A model generated the notes under the pieces. It searched no databases. It had not been told where the DNA came from and worked only from the letters and a program-made list of their open reading frames with translations. The translations under genes and the position numbers were made by a program. A stretch of 64,000 nucleotides of DNA from Gimesia benthica (GTDB lineage Bacteria > Planctomycetota > Planctomycetia > Planctomycetales > Planctomycetaceae): positions 3,504,501 to 3,568,500 of the forward strand of contig NZ_CP043930.1 of NCBI RefSeq assembly GCF_009720525.1, written 5' to 3'. Of the stretch, positions 45,337 to 55,049 are shown piece after piece; the stretch's first letter is position 1, and each line of letters starts with the position of its first letter.

Positions 45337-46773
45337 ATGATTTCGCGATTCTCTGTTCTGCTGTTATTTGTGCCTGCACTCGTGATGCTTTCGCTCAGTG
45401 TGACTGAAGTTTACGCGGAACAGGCGGCGCTGCGTGCCGGGGCCGCGATGATCGACATTACCCCCGAGCCCGGCGTTTCACTGGACGGCGTTATTTCCAA
45501 GAACGGCCCCGTCACAGGAGTGCATGACCGGATCTATTCCCGTGCCCTGGTCCTCGACGATGGAAACACGCGGGTTGCGATCTGCGTGAACGACCTCTGC
45601 ATGGTCGAGCGGAGTTACTTCGATCGGGCCAAGCAGATCGTATTTGAGAAGACCGGACTGCCCGCGAATCGGATGCTGATGACCAGCACGCACACACATG
45701 CGGCGCCCCGCGTTCCCTATGGTCGCGCGAGCGAGCAGGACGATGTCTACTATCAGGCGCTGATCCAGAAGATGGCCGAGGCGATCATTACTGCCGAGCA
45801 GAATCTCGCACCGGCCCAGATTGCCTGGGGGTCCTTCGACGCCGGTCGCTATGCCGCGTGTCGGCGTTTCCTCGCAGAGAAAGGGAGCGTCTCGCTGAAT
45901 CCGTTTGGTGTCGCGGGAGAGCAGATCAAATCGGTATCAGGGCGCAGCAAACAGATCATTCAACCCGCGGCTGACATTGATCCCCAGTGCTCGATTCTCT
46001 CCGTGCAACACGCCGACGGTACTCCGCTGGCAGTACTGGGGAACATGAGCATTCATTATTGTGGTGGTTACAGGAAGGGAGAAATCAGCGCGGATTACTT
46101 TGGTGCGTATGCGAAATATCTCGCGGAGAAACTGAAGTCGAGCGGTTCCCATCCCCCGTTTGTGGGCATGCTCTCCAACGGCACCAGCGGGAATGTGGGC
46201 GCGGTGATGAAACAGGACAAACGGAAGTATCAGCCGTTCGAATGGATTGACGAATCGGGAAAGCAGTTCGCCGAACAGACCATCAAGGTCCTGGCACAGT
46301 TGCAGTACCAGCGCAAGGTTCCGGTGGAGATGGTCGAGCGCGAAATTGAACTGGCGATCCGTAAGCCGGATGAGGAACGCCTGGCCTGGGCACAGGAGAT
46401 CCTGGCGAATCCGAAACAGAAAACCTTGCATCCCTGGTCGAAGATTTACGCGACCGAAGCGGTCGAACTCAACAAGTACCCGGCGACGGAAACCATCAAG
46501 CTGCAGGCCATTCGCATCGGCGATCTGGGTATTGTCGGTCTGCCTTGTGAAGTCTTTACCGAAACCGGGCTGGCGATCAAAGCGGGCAGCCCTTTCGGTG
46601 CCACCTTCTCCATGGAACTGGCTAACGGATCGAGTGGTTATCTGCCCACACCCACACAGCATGCGTTAGGCGGTTACGAAACCTGGCCCGCCCGGAGCAG
46701 TTACCTGGAGATCGAAGCGGAGACCAAAATCCGGCAGACGGCCCTGGAGCTGCTGCGTGAGTTACACAACTGA
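45337..46773 (+). CDS. Neutral/alkaline ceramidase-like secreted protein
   Basis: 478 residues from ATG 45337 (AAGGA 8 nt upstream); a longer frame to 45283 has no such site. Signal peptide 'FSVLLLFVPALVMLSLSVTE'. The N-terminal ceramidase-type opening 'RAGAAMIDITPEPGVSLDG' and 'STHTHAAPRVPYGR' (HxH zinc ligands) are present. 'NMSIHYCGGYRKGEISADYF' and 'GMLSNGTSGNVGAV' match the catalytic core, and the last segment 'LANGSSGYLPTPTQHALGGY' closes the site. Planctomycetes have many such paralogues whose substrate may not be ceramide. It lacks the C-terminal Ig domain of true ceramidases. Convergent with the PDZ gene, 10 nt apart. Confidence 0.85.
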   Translation: MISRFSVLLLFVPALVMLSLSVTEVYAEQAALRAGAAMIDITPEPGVSLDGVISKNGPVTGVHDRIYSRALVLDDGNTRVAICVNDLCMVERSYFDRAKQIVFEKTGLPANRMLMTSTHTHAAPRVPYGRASEQDDVYYQALIQKMAEAIITAEQNLAPAQIAWGSFDAGRYAACRRFLAEKGSVSLNPFGVAGEQIKSVSGRSKQIIQPAADIDPQCSILSVQHADGTPLAVLGNMSIHYCGGYRKGEISADYFGAYAKYLAEKLKSSGSHPPFVGMLSNGTSGNVGAVMKQDKRKYQPFEWIDESGKQFAEQTIKVLAQLQYQRKVPVEMVEREIELAIRKPDEERLAWAQEILANPKQKTLHPWSKIYATEAVELNKYPATETIKLQAIRIGDLGIVGLPCEVFTETGLAIKAGSPFGATFSMELANGSSGYLPTPTQHALGGYETWPARSSYLEIEAETKIRQTALELLRELHN

Positions 46774-46783
46774 GTTCTGACGC

Positions 46784-47746
46784 TTAGCGGTCGAGCCAGC
46801 TGCTGAGGGTGACGGGCAGTTTCTTGATCATCCCGTCGCGAAGCAGTTCGACTTGTACCACATCGCCGGCTGATTTCCCCCCGATCAGTTTCACGAGGGC
46901 ATCGAAGTTCTCAACCGGCTTGTCGTCGAACTTGAGGATGAAGTCTCCCGAGCGGATCCCGGCCTTCTGAGCGGCCAGACCATCGGAGACTTCGCCGACC
47001 AGGCAGCCCCCCTGGTCCCGGATGCCGGTCATGTGGGTGATGCCCAGCATGGCATCACTGTCGCGGGTCTGGAACTGAGTCGCGGGGAGTGCCCGCATCA
47101 GATCTTCCAGTGCAAGATCCGGAAGAGGATGTCCTTTGATCAGATACAGCACCGGAAACTTTCGGACCCGCTTGATGAACCGCAGGCCGTCTTCGCCTCC
47201 GGTCCACTTGGAGCCCAGGGCCACATAGCGTACCTGTCCGGGCTCCACACTGCCGCCCGGTGCTGTTCTGGCGATGTCTTCAGGCGTCCAGAGTTTGACC
47301 GTGCCGCCCATTTTTTTGATTTCGCGGACGGCCCGTTTTTCCCGAATGTCGGCGTGCCGGTCGATGGCTTCTTCGGCGCGAATGGCAACCGAGGGATTCT
47401 TCGCCTTCGTGAGTTTCTCGAGTGCGTCTTCGGCAGGTCCAACCGAATTGGCTTTCCCCAGAATGTAGACCTGTTCGATCACGAGAATCGCGCGGACCGC
47501 GGCTTCGAGACTGTCCCCCTGGGTTACCTTGAGCAGTGGCGGAACAACCTGTTCGCCAAACTTAGGCAGTTCCTGGGTCGCTTTCTGGCGGGCCTGATAG
47601 TCATCGCTCTGGAGATCGAGAATGTAGTCAACGGCCTGTTGCGGCAGCGCTGCTGTTTCTTTTTCCTGTGAGTACGCAGGATAACCGGTCGTGAGCAATG
47701 ACAGGGCCAGTGCTCCCGCGAACAGGGTTGCGAAACATGATTTCAT
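46784..47746 (-). CDS. Secreted protein with HEAT-like N-terminus and C-terminal PDZ domain
   Basis: 320 residues. Signal peptide 'FATLFAGALALSLLTTGYPA'. A helical part (35-135, 'QKATQELPKFGEQVVPPLLK', 'LTKAKNPSVAIRAEEAIDRH') is HEAT-like. A leucine-rich-repeat-like strand pair follows ('LRFIKRVRKFPVLYLIKG'). The PDZ domain (about 220-320) shows 'GCLVGEVSDGLAAQKAGIRS' and 'GDFILKFDDKPVENFDALVK'. There is no protease domain, so it is an adaptor or scaffold in the periplasm. Function unknown. It is monocistronic. Confidence 0.78.
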   Translation of the reverse strand: MKSCFATLFAGALALSLLTTGYPAYSQEKETAALPQQAVDYILDLQSDDYQARQKATQELPKFGEQVVPPLLKVTQGDSLEAAVRAILVIEQVYILGKANSVGPAEDALEKLTKAKNPSVAIRAEEAIDRHADIREKRAVREIKKMGGTVKLWTPEDIARTAPGGSVEPGQVRYVALGSKWTGGEDGLRFIKRVRKFPVLYLIKGHPLPDLALEDLMRALPATQFQTRDSDAMLGITHMTGIRDQGGCLVGEVSDGLAAQKAGIRSGDFILKFDDKPVENFDALVKLIGGKSAGDVVQVELLRDGMIKKLPVTLSSWLDR

Positions 47747-47860
47747 CTGGTTTGTACCTCTGGAATTAAGTGCGTCTTTTCAAGGGCGACTTCATTCCAT
47801 TTTCGAACAAACCAGAGTGGAAATCAATACGAGACTTTATCAGAGCACCCGGAACAGGCG

Positions 47861-48691
47861 TTATTCTGCCTGTTTGAGTGTTTCCATCATCAGGCCGGGG
47901 CGATCGGTGGTGATACCGGTAATCCCCATCTCTACCAGCTTTTTCGCATCTTTGACGTCGTTGATCGTCCAGACGAAGACAGGCAGGCCGGCCGCTTCCG
48001 ATTTCTGAATAAAATCGGCGGTGAGGAACCCGTTATAGCCGACATCCAGGCCATCCAGGTTCGCTTCTTTGGCTTTGCGGATGTAATAGTCTGCGTTGTG
48101 TTCCCAGCGACGGGTGACCTTGTTCTGTTTGACTTTGAAGACCCAATAGGCTTTGAGCTCGGGCATTAATTGCTTGGCCTTACGCATCGTGTCGTAATCG
48201 AAACCAATCAGTGCCGTCTGGTCAGCTGCTTTGCCCGACGCTTGCAGATCGGCCTTGAGCTGCGGCAGAACTTCGGGGCCGCATTTGATTTCGATGAACA
48301 GCCGCTTGCCTGCGGGGATCGTTTTCAGGATCTGCGGGAGGGTCGGAATCCGCTCGTTGTGGTATTGAGCATTCTTCCAGGCACCGACGTCCAGGGTCTG
48401 GAGTTCTGCCAGCGTCTGTTCTGCCACATCCTTATTGCGTCCGCCGATCCGCTTGGTGGTCTTGTCGTGGAAGGCGACGATCTTACCATCGCTGGTGAGA
48501 TAGATGTCGATTTCGACGGCATCCGCGTTGCGTTCCCAGGCCAGGTTCACAGAGGAGAGTGTGTTCTCCGGGGCATCAAATGAGGCACCACGGTGTCCCA
48601 CAATTTCGACGGCTGAGAGGGGATTTGCGGCTGACACGAGAGTTAATCCTGCACAGAAAACGAGAAAACACACGGAACGCATCGACGACAT
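47861..48691 (-). CDS. Glycerophosphodiester phosphodiesterase (GDPD family)
   Basis: 276 residues from ATG 48691 with GGAG 10 nt upstream; a frame extending to 49009 adds 106 residues unlike the family. Signal peptide 'SVCFLVFCAGLTLVSAANPL'. Catalytic 'IVGHRGASFDAPENTLSSVN' (HR..E), 'ADAVEIDIYLTSDGKIVAFH' with metal ligands and 'HD', 'LFIEIKCGPEVLPQLKADL' and 'LPVFVWTINDVKDAKKLVEM' are all there. It hydrolyses glycerophosphodiesters to glycerol 3-phosphate and alcohol, outside the cytoplasm. No glpT-like gene is close. Confidence 0.93.
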   Translation of the reverse strand: MSSMRSVCFLVFCAGLTLVSAANPLSAVEIVGHRGASFDAPENTLSSVNLAWERNADAVEIDIYLTSDGKIVAFHDKTTKRIGGRNKDVAEQTLAELQTLDVGAWKNAQYHNERIPTLPQILKTIPAGKRLFIEIKCGPEVLPQLKADLQASGKAADQTALIGFDYDTMRKAKQLMPELKAYWVFKVKQNKVTRRWEHNADYYIRKAKEANLDGLDVGYNGFLTADFIQKSEAAGLPVFVWTINDVKDAKKLVEMGITGITTDRPGLMMETLKQAE

Positions 48692-49011
48692 CTGATCTGA
48701 TCTCCACGAAAATAAGCAAACAGCGGTAAGGGGTTTTGATCCATCGTCAGTTATATAGAAGCATATTAACGACTTGTAAAGAAACGATGAAAACCGGAAA
48801 GTGACCGCGGGAGGCCGCCGTGGTAGCTTCTGTTCAGAAGCGAATCCCGCTGCTAAGCGAAATAACGGCTGACAGATTCGGGCCATTCCTTGACGACTGG
48901 CAGTATCACTTCTAAACTCGCTTTTTGCAAACAATCTTTGAGAAAGATCAGATTTCCCGCGATCTCTCGTTTGCTTCGTCTGATATGAAATTCTTCCAGG
49001 GAGCTGCACAG
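48692..49011. promoter_or_regulatory. Divergent intergenic region between GDPD gene and thiS
   Basis: 320 bp. The sequence near GDPD is AT-rich. CAGGGAG at about 48998-49004 is the ribosome site for thiS. I looked for a TPP riboswitch upstream of thiS (CUGAGA and the second conserved arm) and did not find one. Confidence 0.35.
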
Positions 49012-49212
49012 GTGCAAATTCAGGTCAACGGTGAACCCCGTGAGGTTCCCGATGCTTTTACAGTGGCTGAACTGCTGGCCCAGCTCGAACTGCAGCCCCG
49101 CTATCTGGCTGTTGAACGAAACCTGATCCTGATTCCCCGTGAAGAACATGCCAACTGTCAGCTGGAGGCCGGGGATCGTCTGGAAATCGTAACGCTGGTA
49201 GGCGGTGGATAA
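49012..49212 (+). CDS. thiS: Sulfur carrier protein ThiS
   Basis: 66 residues, the usual ThiS length, when started at GTG 49012 (AGGGAG 8 nt upstream): '[20 protein letters not shown]', '[16 protein letters not shown]' and the C-terminal '[10 protein letters not shown]', where the GG end is adenylated and then thiocarboxylated. It donates sulfur to the thiazole ring of thiamin, with ThiG. An upstream in-frame ATG at 48985 gives 75 residues and cannot be excluded. thiG follows after 5 nt. ThiF, ThiH/ThiO and ThiE are not in the window. Confidence 0.88.
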   Translation: MQIQVNGEPREVPDAFTVAELLAQLELQPRYLAVERNLILIPREEHANCQLEAGDRLEIVTLVGGG

Positions 49213-49217
49213 CTATT

Positions 49218-50051
49218 ATGGCAACAATTGGCGATACCGAATCGGCCCTGGTACTGGGCACACATCATCTGAACTCCCGACTGATCGTCGGCACGGGTAA
49301 ATACACCACGTACGAACTGATGCAGGAAAGCCTGGAAATCAGCGGTTCGGAAGTGATTACCGTCGCCGTGCGTCGTGAGCGATTGATCGACGCCGACGGC
49401 CGGAATATTCTAGACTTCATCGACCTCGACAAATACACGATCCTGCCGAACACCGCCGGCTGCTTCTCTGCAGACGATGCCGTACGTGTCGCGCGGATGG
49501 GACGCGAAATTCTGCGGGGCCTCGAAAATCCGGGAGCCGACTGGGTCAAAATTGAAGTTCTGGGTGATACGAAAACCCTGCTCCCCGACCCGGTCGCCAC
49601 ACTCGAAGCGACGAAACAACTGGTCGACGAAGGCTTTTCGGTGCTCTGCTATTCCACCGACGATCCGATCACCGCGAAGCGTCTGAAGGACGCGGGGGCA
49701 ACCTCGGTCATGCCGGCGGGCAGCCCGATCGGCAGTGGTCAGGGAATTCTGAACCCGAACAATATCCGCATCTGTCTGGAGTACCTCAAAGAGGACGACC
49801 CGGACTATCCGGTGATTGTCGATGCGGGCGTAGGAACCGCCAGCGATGTGACGATCGCCATGGAACTGGGTTGCGACGGCGTATTACTCAATACGGGTAT
49901 CGCCGGCGCGCAGGACCCCGTCCGCATGGCCCGGGCCATGAAAAACGCAATTGAAGCCGGCCGCGACGCTTACCTGGCGGGACGCATTCCCCGCAAGCTC
50001 TACGCCACGGCCTCCAGTCCCGAAACCGGGATTATTGCGCCAAAGGCTTAA
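49218..50051 (+). CDS. thiG: Thiazole synthase ThiG
   Basis: 277 residues, a TIM barrel. '[20 protein letters not shown]' opens the family, '[13 protein letters not shown]' holds the imine-forming region, '[20 protein letters not shown]' follows, and '[20 protein letters not shown]' and '[20 protein letters not shown]' are the phosphate-binding and catalytic segments. It condenses deoxyxylulose 5-phosphate, dehydroglycine and ThiS-thiocarboxylate to the thiazole phosphate. It is 5 nt after thiS. Its 3' end overlaps the convergent hypothetical gene by 20 nt. Confidence 0.95.
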   Translation: MATIGDTESALVLGTHHLNSRLIVGTGKYTTYELMQESLEISGSEVITVAVRRERLIDADGRNILDFIDLDKYTILPNTAGCFSADDAVRVARMGREILRGLENPGADWVKIEVLGDTKTLLPDPVATLEATKQLVDEGFSVLCYSTDDPITAKRLKDAGATSVMPAGSPIGSGQGILNPNNIRICLEYLKEDDPDYPVIVDAGVGTASDVTIAMELGCDGVLLNTGIAGAQDPVRMARAMKNAIEAGRDAYLAGRIPRKLYATASSPETGIIAPKA

Positions 50052-50772
50052 TTTCCCTGGTCGATTGATTCTTCCCGACCGGTTTGATTTTGCGGTCCTG
50101 CTTGCGGGACTGCTCTTTCTGCCAGGGGGGCTGACGTTCGGCTGAGATCACGACCTTGATCTGATTCAAACCGGCGATTCCACCCGTCTGGCCTGAGGTG
50201 CGGACGACTTTCCAGCTGGAAGTCGCATCCATCACGCCCCCTTCACCCAGTGCGCGATTGAGTTTTGCCAGCGCGGTTGAGAGGGCTTCTTCAAACGAGC
50301 CTTTCGAAGAGACGCCGGTAAACGTTCTGCGAATCGGCTCCATTTCGTGCCCCTGGTCAAAGTGGATGACTTTGACACCCTGGTTCTTACCGTGCACGCG
50401 AACTCCTTTGACCCAGGCGGGCAGATCGGTCCAGACATCCGAGGCTTTGACTTCCGAGATGACTGTAATCGCGATGCCGGTCGGTGGTTTGGCCTTGAGA
50501 TAATAATCCTGAATGCCGTCTTCGGGAGGTTTGGCATAGACGGCTCGATCGAGATGCACGTCGGTGTAACCGCCTGTAGGAACCTCACCCACCACATCCA
50601 GGATCAGCGTGGGCGGTTTGGATTTCTGCAGCTGGTGTGAGACACTCAGAATTTTCTCGACGGTAATGGCTTCAGACTTCGATTTTTTCTTGTCTGCCTG
50701 TACCAGCGAAGTGCTGGCCCAGACGCAGGCGACTGCCAGCAGAACGATTTTCAGTTGCTTCGTAGACTTCAT
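50032..50772 (-). CDS. Secreted hypothetical protein
   Basis: 246 residues. Signal peptide '[20 protein letters not shown]', then Lys-rich linker and '[20 protein letters not shown]' and '[20 protein letters not shown]', '[20 protein letters not shown]', and a Lys-rich end. No domain recognised. The gene overlaps the 3' end of thiG on the opposite strand by 20 nt, so the C-terminus is constrained by thiG. Start at ATG 50772. Confidence 0.6.
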   Translation of the reverse strand: MKSTKQLKIVLLAVACVWASTSLVQADKKKSKSEAITVEKILSVSHQLQKSKPPTLILDVVGEVPTGGYTDVHLDRAVYAKPPEDGIQDYYLKAKPPTGIAITVISEVKASDVWTDLPAWVKGVRVHGKNQGVKVIHFDQGHEMEPIRRTFTGVSSKGSFEEALSTALAKLNRALGEGGVMDATSSWKVVRTSGQTGGIAGLNQIKVVISAERQPPWQKEQSRKQDRKIKPVGKNQSTREIKPLAQ

Positions 50773-50925
50773 CGGACTCCCTCCAGGTTAGAAATGGTCA
50801 AGGGAACAATCAGAGCGACTGAATTCCCTGCGACCCGCAGTCTGTTTGACGCAGGTCACGCCGCTCCTGTTCCCAGAGATCGAACAATCTCCCTTCAGCC
50901 CTGCTGTCTGCCTGCTACAGATTCG

Positions 50926-51549
50926 CTATCTTGCCTCGATGACCTTCCACTGGTCTTCGGTGGAAAAAGGATCGATGAGTTGTGCCAACCCTGCATCGGC
51001 CAGTTCCTGTCCGGAGACGAAGCGTCCGGGGCGCGTCCAGCGATCGAGAACGCTCTGTCGGCAACCAAACAGCTGTGCCTGGAGACGATCGAAATCGGTT
51101 TCCAGTACTTTAAAATGTCGTGCCCACTCTGCGGCTTCTTCGAGGCGAACCTCGTCTTCGCTCTGCCAGCGAATCGGATGAAACAGCAGCGTGGTGTATA
51201 TGGTAACGAAGCGATGCTTACAGGCGGCAAACGGCAGGATGGCAGCGGAAGAGCATTCACCCAAAGCCACGCCAGCCACGTTAAGCTGCCTCAATCGGAT
51301 CAGGCTGGCCAGTGTCAGACCGGCATAGACTGAACCACCGGGGGAGTCGAAATAAATTGTGCCCCGACTGCCACGCGGGACGTCAACCAGTCTGGCCACC
51401 AGATCGGATTCCTTGTCTCCCAGATCTCCCGAGAGTGAAATTTCCCAGTCCGGCTCTTTATCCTGAGGCACAAAACTGCGCAGTGAACGTGCTTTCTCGG
51501 GATAGGATTTCAGATTGGATTCTGTACTTGTCCGTCTTCGTTTCGTCAT
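50926..51549 (-). CDS. Divergent ClpP/crotonase-fold serine protease-like protein
   Basis: 207 residues from ATG 51549 (51600 also possible; neither start has a good ribosome site). The ClpP fold is clear: '[20 protein letters not shown]', '[20 protein letters not shown]' with the nucleophile Ser position, and '[13 protein letters not shown]' with the catalytic His. The third residue, Asp of ClpP's 'R-D-x-F-x-S', aligns with Gly in '[20 protein letters not shown]'. The N-terminal '[18 protein letters not shown]' is basic. Hence a ClpP relative, perhaps a regulatory or low-activity paralogue, not the main ClpP. No clpX adjoins. Confidence 0.75.
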   Translation of the reverse strand: MTKRRRTSTESNLKSYPEKARSLRSFVPQDKEPDWEISLSGDLGDKESDLVARLVDVPRGSRGTIYFDSPGGSVYAGLTLASLIRLRQLNVAGVALGECSSAAILPFAACKHRFVTIYTTLLFHPIRWQSEDEVRLEEAAEWARHFKVLETDFDRLQAQLFGCRQSVLDRWTRPGRFVSGQELADAGLAQLIDPFSTEDQWKVIEAR

Positions 51550-51775
51550 TGTTTCTAAAAAGTCTTCAAGCTGAGAGCCCACAAATTCAACATGTCGCAA
51601 GTTATCTAGAATAACAGATTAAAAGTGTGATTCGCAAACTGTGTTTCCCCTCAGTTCGAGAAAAAACCGCTGAAATTGCCCCTGCGACTTGGCGCAGTCA
51701 CACCGTTGAGGACACAATAACTGACAGTAATTAACAAACCGTTCAGGAATGACTGTTTTTTGAGGAAATTTCGCT

Positions 51776-52906
51776 GTGAAAACCGTGTTAAGCATACTCT
51801 GTCTGTTTGTCGGCCTCTCGACCGCTGTGGGTGCCGCAGAAGGTACCGTCGACATCAAGAAAAATGGAAGCAAGTTCAGTGTGACCATCGATGGGAAACC
51901 GTTTGCGACCTATAACACCAGTGCTGACCTGCCTAAGCCCTTCTTCTCACCGGTCCGCGCTGCTGACGGCACCGTGATTACCCGTTCGCTCGTCGATCCC
52001 GAAGATCACCCGCACCACAAAGGGGTCTGGGTGGCCGTCGATGAAGTCAACACCGTCGACTTCTGGGCCGAGAAAGGCAAAATCAAAAACACCGGCGTGA
52101 AAATCGTCAAAGCCTCAGGTAATCCGGCTGTGATGAAAGTCACCAACGAATGGCTCGGTGAAGATAACAAGCCGATCATTACCGAAAATACCCTGATCTC
52201 GATCTACGCTAATCGTCTGATGACATACAACATCACCTTTACCGCAGGTGCAAAACCAGTTGTCTTTGAAGACACCAAAGAAGGCCTGTTCGGAATTCGT
52301 CTGCCCAACGGCATGCGGGAAAAAGAAGATGGTTCGGTCGTCAACAGCAAAGGCGTCAAAGGGACCAAAGACACCTGGGGTAAGCCCACCGAATGGATCG
52401 ATTACTACGGTCCGCTGAACGGAAAAGTTTACGGCGTTACCCTGATGGATTCTCCTCAGAACTACAAGCAGTCCCGTTACCACGTACGTAACTACGGTCT
52501 GTTTACCATCAGCCCGTTCGGCGATCACGCTTATACCAACAAGAAACAGCCCGCCGACCACAAGCACCTCAAAGCGGGTGAAAAGATGAACCTGAAATAC
52601 GGTCTCTACATTCACTCCGGAGATACCAGGCAGGGTCACGTGGCTGACGCTTATCAGCAGTTTCTGGACGTCACTAAAAAAAAAGCGACTAAGAAAAAAG
52701 TGACACAGCAGAAACCGGCTGCGAAACCCGCCAAGAAAGTCGCCGCCGCGCCTCAAAAGCCGGCAGCACCTGCCAAGACTGCTGAACCCCAGATGAAACC
52801 GGTTCCGGAAACGGAAGCAGTTCCTGCAAATAACTGTGAATGTCAACCCGCTCAGCAGCCGCAACCACGTCGCGGTCTGTTCGGTCGTCTGCGATTTCGC
52901 CGATAA
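51776..52906 (+). CDS. PmoA-like (DUF6807) secreted protein with K/A/P-rich tail
   Basis: 376 residues from GTG 51776 (GAGGAA 8 nt upstream). Signal peptide 'VLSILCLFVGLSTAVGAAEG'. The PmoA-like domain (about 22-300) has 'GKPFATYNTSADLPKPFFSP', 'HPHHKGVWVAVDEVNTVDFW' and 'LPNGMREKEDGSVVNSKGVK'. The family is named 'methane oxygenase PmoA' by an old misassignment; no oxygenase function is implied. The tail (about 300-365) is rich in Lys/Ala/Pro and ends in 'CECQPAQ' and a basic 'RRGLFGRLRFRR'. Surface or envelope association is plausible. Stand-alone gene. Confidence 0.85.
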   Translation: MKTVLSILCLFVGLSTAVGAAEGTVDIKKNGSKFSVTIDGKPFATYNTSADLPKPFFSPVRAADGTVITRSLVDPEDHPHHKGVWVAVDEVNTVDFWAEKGKIKNTGVKIVKASGNPAVMKVTNEWLGEDNKPIITENTLISIYANRLMTYNITFTAGAKPVVFEDTKEGLFGIRLPNGMREKEDGSVVNSKGVKGTKDTWGKPTEWIDYYGPLNGKVYGVTLMDSPQNYKQSRYHVRNYGLFTISPFGDHAYTNKKQPADHKHLKAGEKMNLKYGLYIHSGDTRQGHVADAYQQFLDVTKKKATKKKVTQQKPAAKPAKKVAAAPQKPAAPAKTAEPQMKPVPETEAVPANNCECQPAQQPQPRRGLFGRLRFRR

Positions 52907-53240
52907 CTGCACATAACATCACCCGCCGGAGCTTTTTCCCTGTAATCGAGTCTGAATAATCGGACAATCCGGAAAAAGATACCGGCGGGGTAAGGTGTAT
53001 CAGCCTGCTGTTCATTGCGGGCGGTGGTCTGCTCTAATAAGATCAGCGTCATTGATTTCAGCCCGGCGCACCAGTTGCGCGAACCCGGCCCACCCAGCGT
53101 GGATCAGAACCGGGAACGTGCATCAGACTGCCGGCCGGAACTGACTTTGTCAGCCAGTTCCCGATATATATCCGGAGCCTGCTGCTCCCCGACACAACTT
53201 TTTTTGAGAACGAACGTTTTCTAACCAAGGACTTAGTACG
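52907..53240. promoter_or_regulatory. Structured spacer between the PmoA-like gene and aspS
   Basis: 334 bp. A long stem-loop has arms CCCGCCGG..CTTTTTCC (52922-52939) and GGAAAAAG..CCGGCGGG (52971-52989) with a 31-nt loop. It may protect or terminate the PmoA-like transcript, though no T-run follows. Closer to aspS, GGAACTG (53137-53143) pairs with CAGTTCC (53155-53161), while CTGAC and GTCAG (53141-53153) form a competing inner hairpin. No T-box motif was found. CTAACCAAGGACT precedes the aspS GTG. Confidence 0.4.
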
Positions 53241-55004
53241 GTGTTACGAACACATACCTGTGGCGAACTGAGAACAGACCATGTTGGACAGACTGTGACT
53301 CTGGCGGGTTGGGTCATCCGTGGTCGCGATCATGGGGGCCTGGCCTTCATCGACCTCCGCGACCGCTACGGGGTCACCCAGATTGTGTTCAATCCGGATC
53401 GTGATGCCGAGATGCACGAGCTGGCGCGTACCCTGCGTGCCGAGGATGTGATCCAGGTCAGCGGTGAAGTCGTGCTGCGGGACGACCGCGAAAACGAGAA
53501 GCTGGCGACCGGGAAGATCGAAGTCCGGGCGCATGAACTCAAAGTACTCAACAAAAGTAAAACACCGCCATTCGAACCGGGTACGTCCGAACTGCCCAAC
53601 GAAGAGTTGCGGCTCACCTACCGCTTCCTCGATCTGCGGAGCGAACGTCTGCAGCACGCGATGCTGGTACGTCATCGCCTGATGAAACTGACCCGCGACT
53701 ATTTTGACAACCTGCAGTTCCTGGAAATCGAAACCCCCATCCTGGGACGCAGCACACCGGAAGGAGCCCGCGATTACCTGGTGCCCAGCCGCGTACACGA
53801 AGGTGCGTTCTACGCCCTGCCTCAGTCACCACAGATCTACAAACAGATCCTGATGATCTCAGGCTACGACCGCTACTTCCAGATCGCCCGCTGCTTCCGT
53901 GACGAAGACCTGCGTGCCGACCGTCAGCCGGAGTTCACCCAGATCGATATCGAGATGGCGTTCGTCGAACAGGAAGACATCCTGACGCTGATCGACGGAC
54001 TGATGGCGACCTTCCTGAAAGAGCTGCGGGGCGAAGAAATGGCCCTGCCTCTGCCACGGTATGACTATGCCCACGTGATGGAAAAATACGGCTCGGACAA
54101 ACCGGACCTCCGCTTCGGCCTGGAACTGGTCGACATCGGAGAGATCGCAAGCAACTGTGACTTCGCCGTATTCAAAAAGACCATGGAATCAGGCGGTCGC
54201 GTACGTGGCCTGAACGCCAAAGGTGCCGCCGACAACTACAGCCGCAAAGACATCGACGGTCTGACCGAGTATGTGGGCGAATACGGAGCCAAAGGCCTGG
54301 CGTTCTTCAAAGTGACTGACGAAGGTCTGCACTCCCCGATCGCCAAGTTCTTCTCGGATGAAGACAAACAGAAGATCATGGACGCCATGGGAGCCGAAGT
54401 CGGCGACCTGCTGTTCTTCGTCGCCGACCAGTGTTCGGTTACCTCCGCTGCCCTCGCGGCACTTCGCAACCGCCTGGGTAAAGAACTCAAGCTGTACGAT
54501 CCGAGTGACTTCAAATGCTGCTGGGTCGTCAACTTCCCGCTGCTCAACTACAACGAAGACGAACAGCGGTGGGACGCCGAGCATCACCCGTTCTGTCAGC
54601 CTGTTGATGAAGACGTGCAGTACTTTGAAAGTGATCCTGCCAAGGTGCGTGCCCAGTCGTACGACCTGGTCATCAACGGATACGAAGCAGCCAGCGGTAG
54701 CGTCCGTGTGCACGATCAGAAAGTCCAGCAGACCGTCTTCGACCTGCTGGGGATCTCAGCTGACGAAGCGGAAGAACGTTTCGGCTTCCTGCTGCAGGCA
54801 CTGCGTTACGGGGCACCACCGCACGCCGGGGCTGCTTTAGGCCTGGACCGACTGGTGATGCTGCTCTGCGGTAACGACAACATCCGCGACGTCATCGCGT
54901 TCCCCAAGACCCAGAAAGCGGCCGACCTGCTCAGCGGTGCACCTTCGGAAGTGGATCCGCACCAGCTGCGTGATCTGCGGATCAAAGTTGACATTCCCCA
55001 ATAA
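53241..55004 (+). CDS. aspS: Aspartyl-tRNA synthetase (predicted non-discriminating)
   Basis: 587 residues, bacterial type: OB-fold anticodon domain ('[20 protein letters not shown]'), motif 1 ('[20 protein letters not shown]'), the flipping loop region ('[20 protein letters not shown]'), motif 2 ('[20 protein letters not shown]'), the GAD insertion domain (about 290-415) and motif 3 ('[20 protein letters not shown]'). His31 in 'RDHGG' matches the His that marks non-discriminating AspRS of Pseudomonas aeruginosa, where discriminating enzymes have Leu. Such enzymes also charge tRNA-Asn, so GatCAB would be required. GTG start. Confidence 0.96.
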   Translation: MLRTHTCGELRTDHVGQTVTLAGWVIRGRDHGGLAFIDLRDRYGVTQIVFNPDRDAEMHELARTLRAEDVIQVSGEVVLRDDRENEKLATGKIEVRAHELKVLNKSKTPPFEPGTSELPNEELRLTYRFLDLRSERLQHAMLVRHRLMKLTRDYFDNLQFLEIETPILGRSTPEGARDYLVPSRVHEGAFYALPQSPQIYKQILMISGYDRYFQIARCFRDEDLRADRQPEFTQIDIEMAFVEQEDILTLIDGLMATFLKELRGEEMALPLPRYDYAHVMEKYGSDKPDLRFGLELVDIGEIASNCDFAVFKKTMESGGRVRGLNAKGAADNYSRKDIDGLTEYVGEYGAKGLAFFKVTDEGLHSPIAKFFSDEDKQKIMDAMGAEVGDLLFFVADQCSVTSAALAALRNRLGKELKLYDPSDFKCCWVVNFPLLNYNEDEQRWDAEHHPFCQPVDEDVQYFESDPAKVRAQSYDLVINGYEAASGSVRVHDQKVQQTVFDLLGISADEAEERFGFLLQALRYGAPPHAGAALGLDRLVMLLCGNDNIRDVIAFPKTQKAADLLSGAPSEVDPHQLRDLRIKVDIPQ

Positions 55005-55049
55005 GTCGATCCCGTGCATAATGGGGTGACTCGCATCAAGGAGAAACCC

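Noticed and set aside
48692..49011. TPP riboswitch before thiS-thiG
   Set aside because: The conserved thi-box segments are not present.
51776..52906. Methane monooxygenase subunit because of the 'PmoA' family name
   Set aside because: The family name is a misnomer; the protein is a secreted soluble domain lacking membrane helices.
52907..53240. T-box leader before aspS
   Set aside because: No T-box sequence or specifier-like stem found; only short hairpins.
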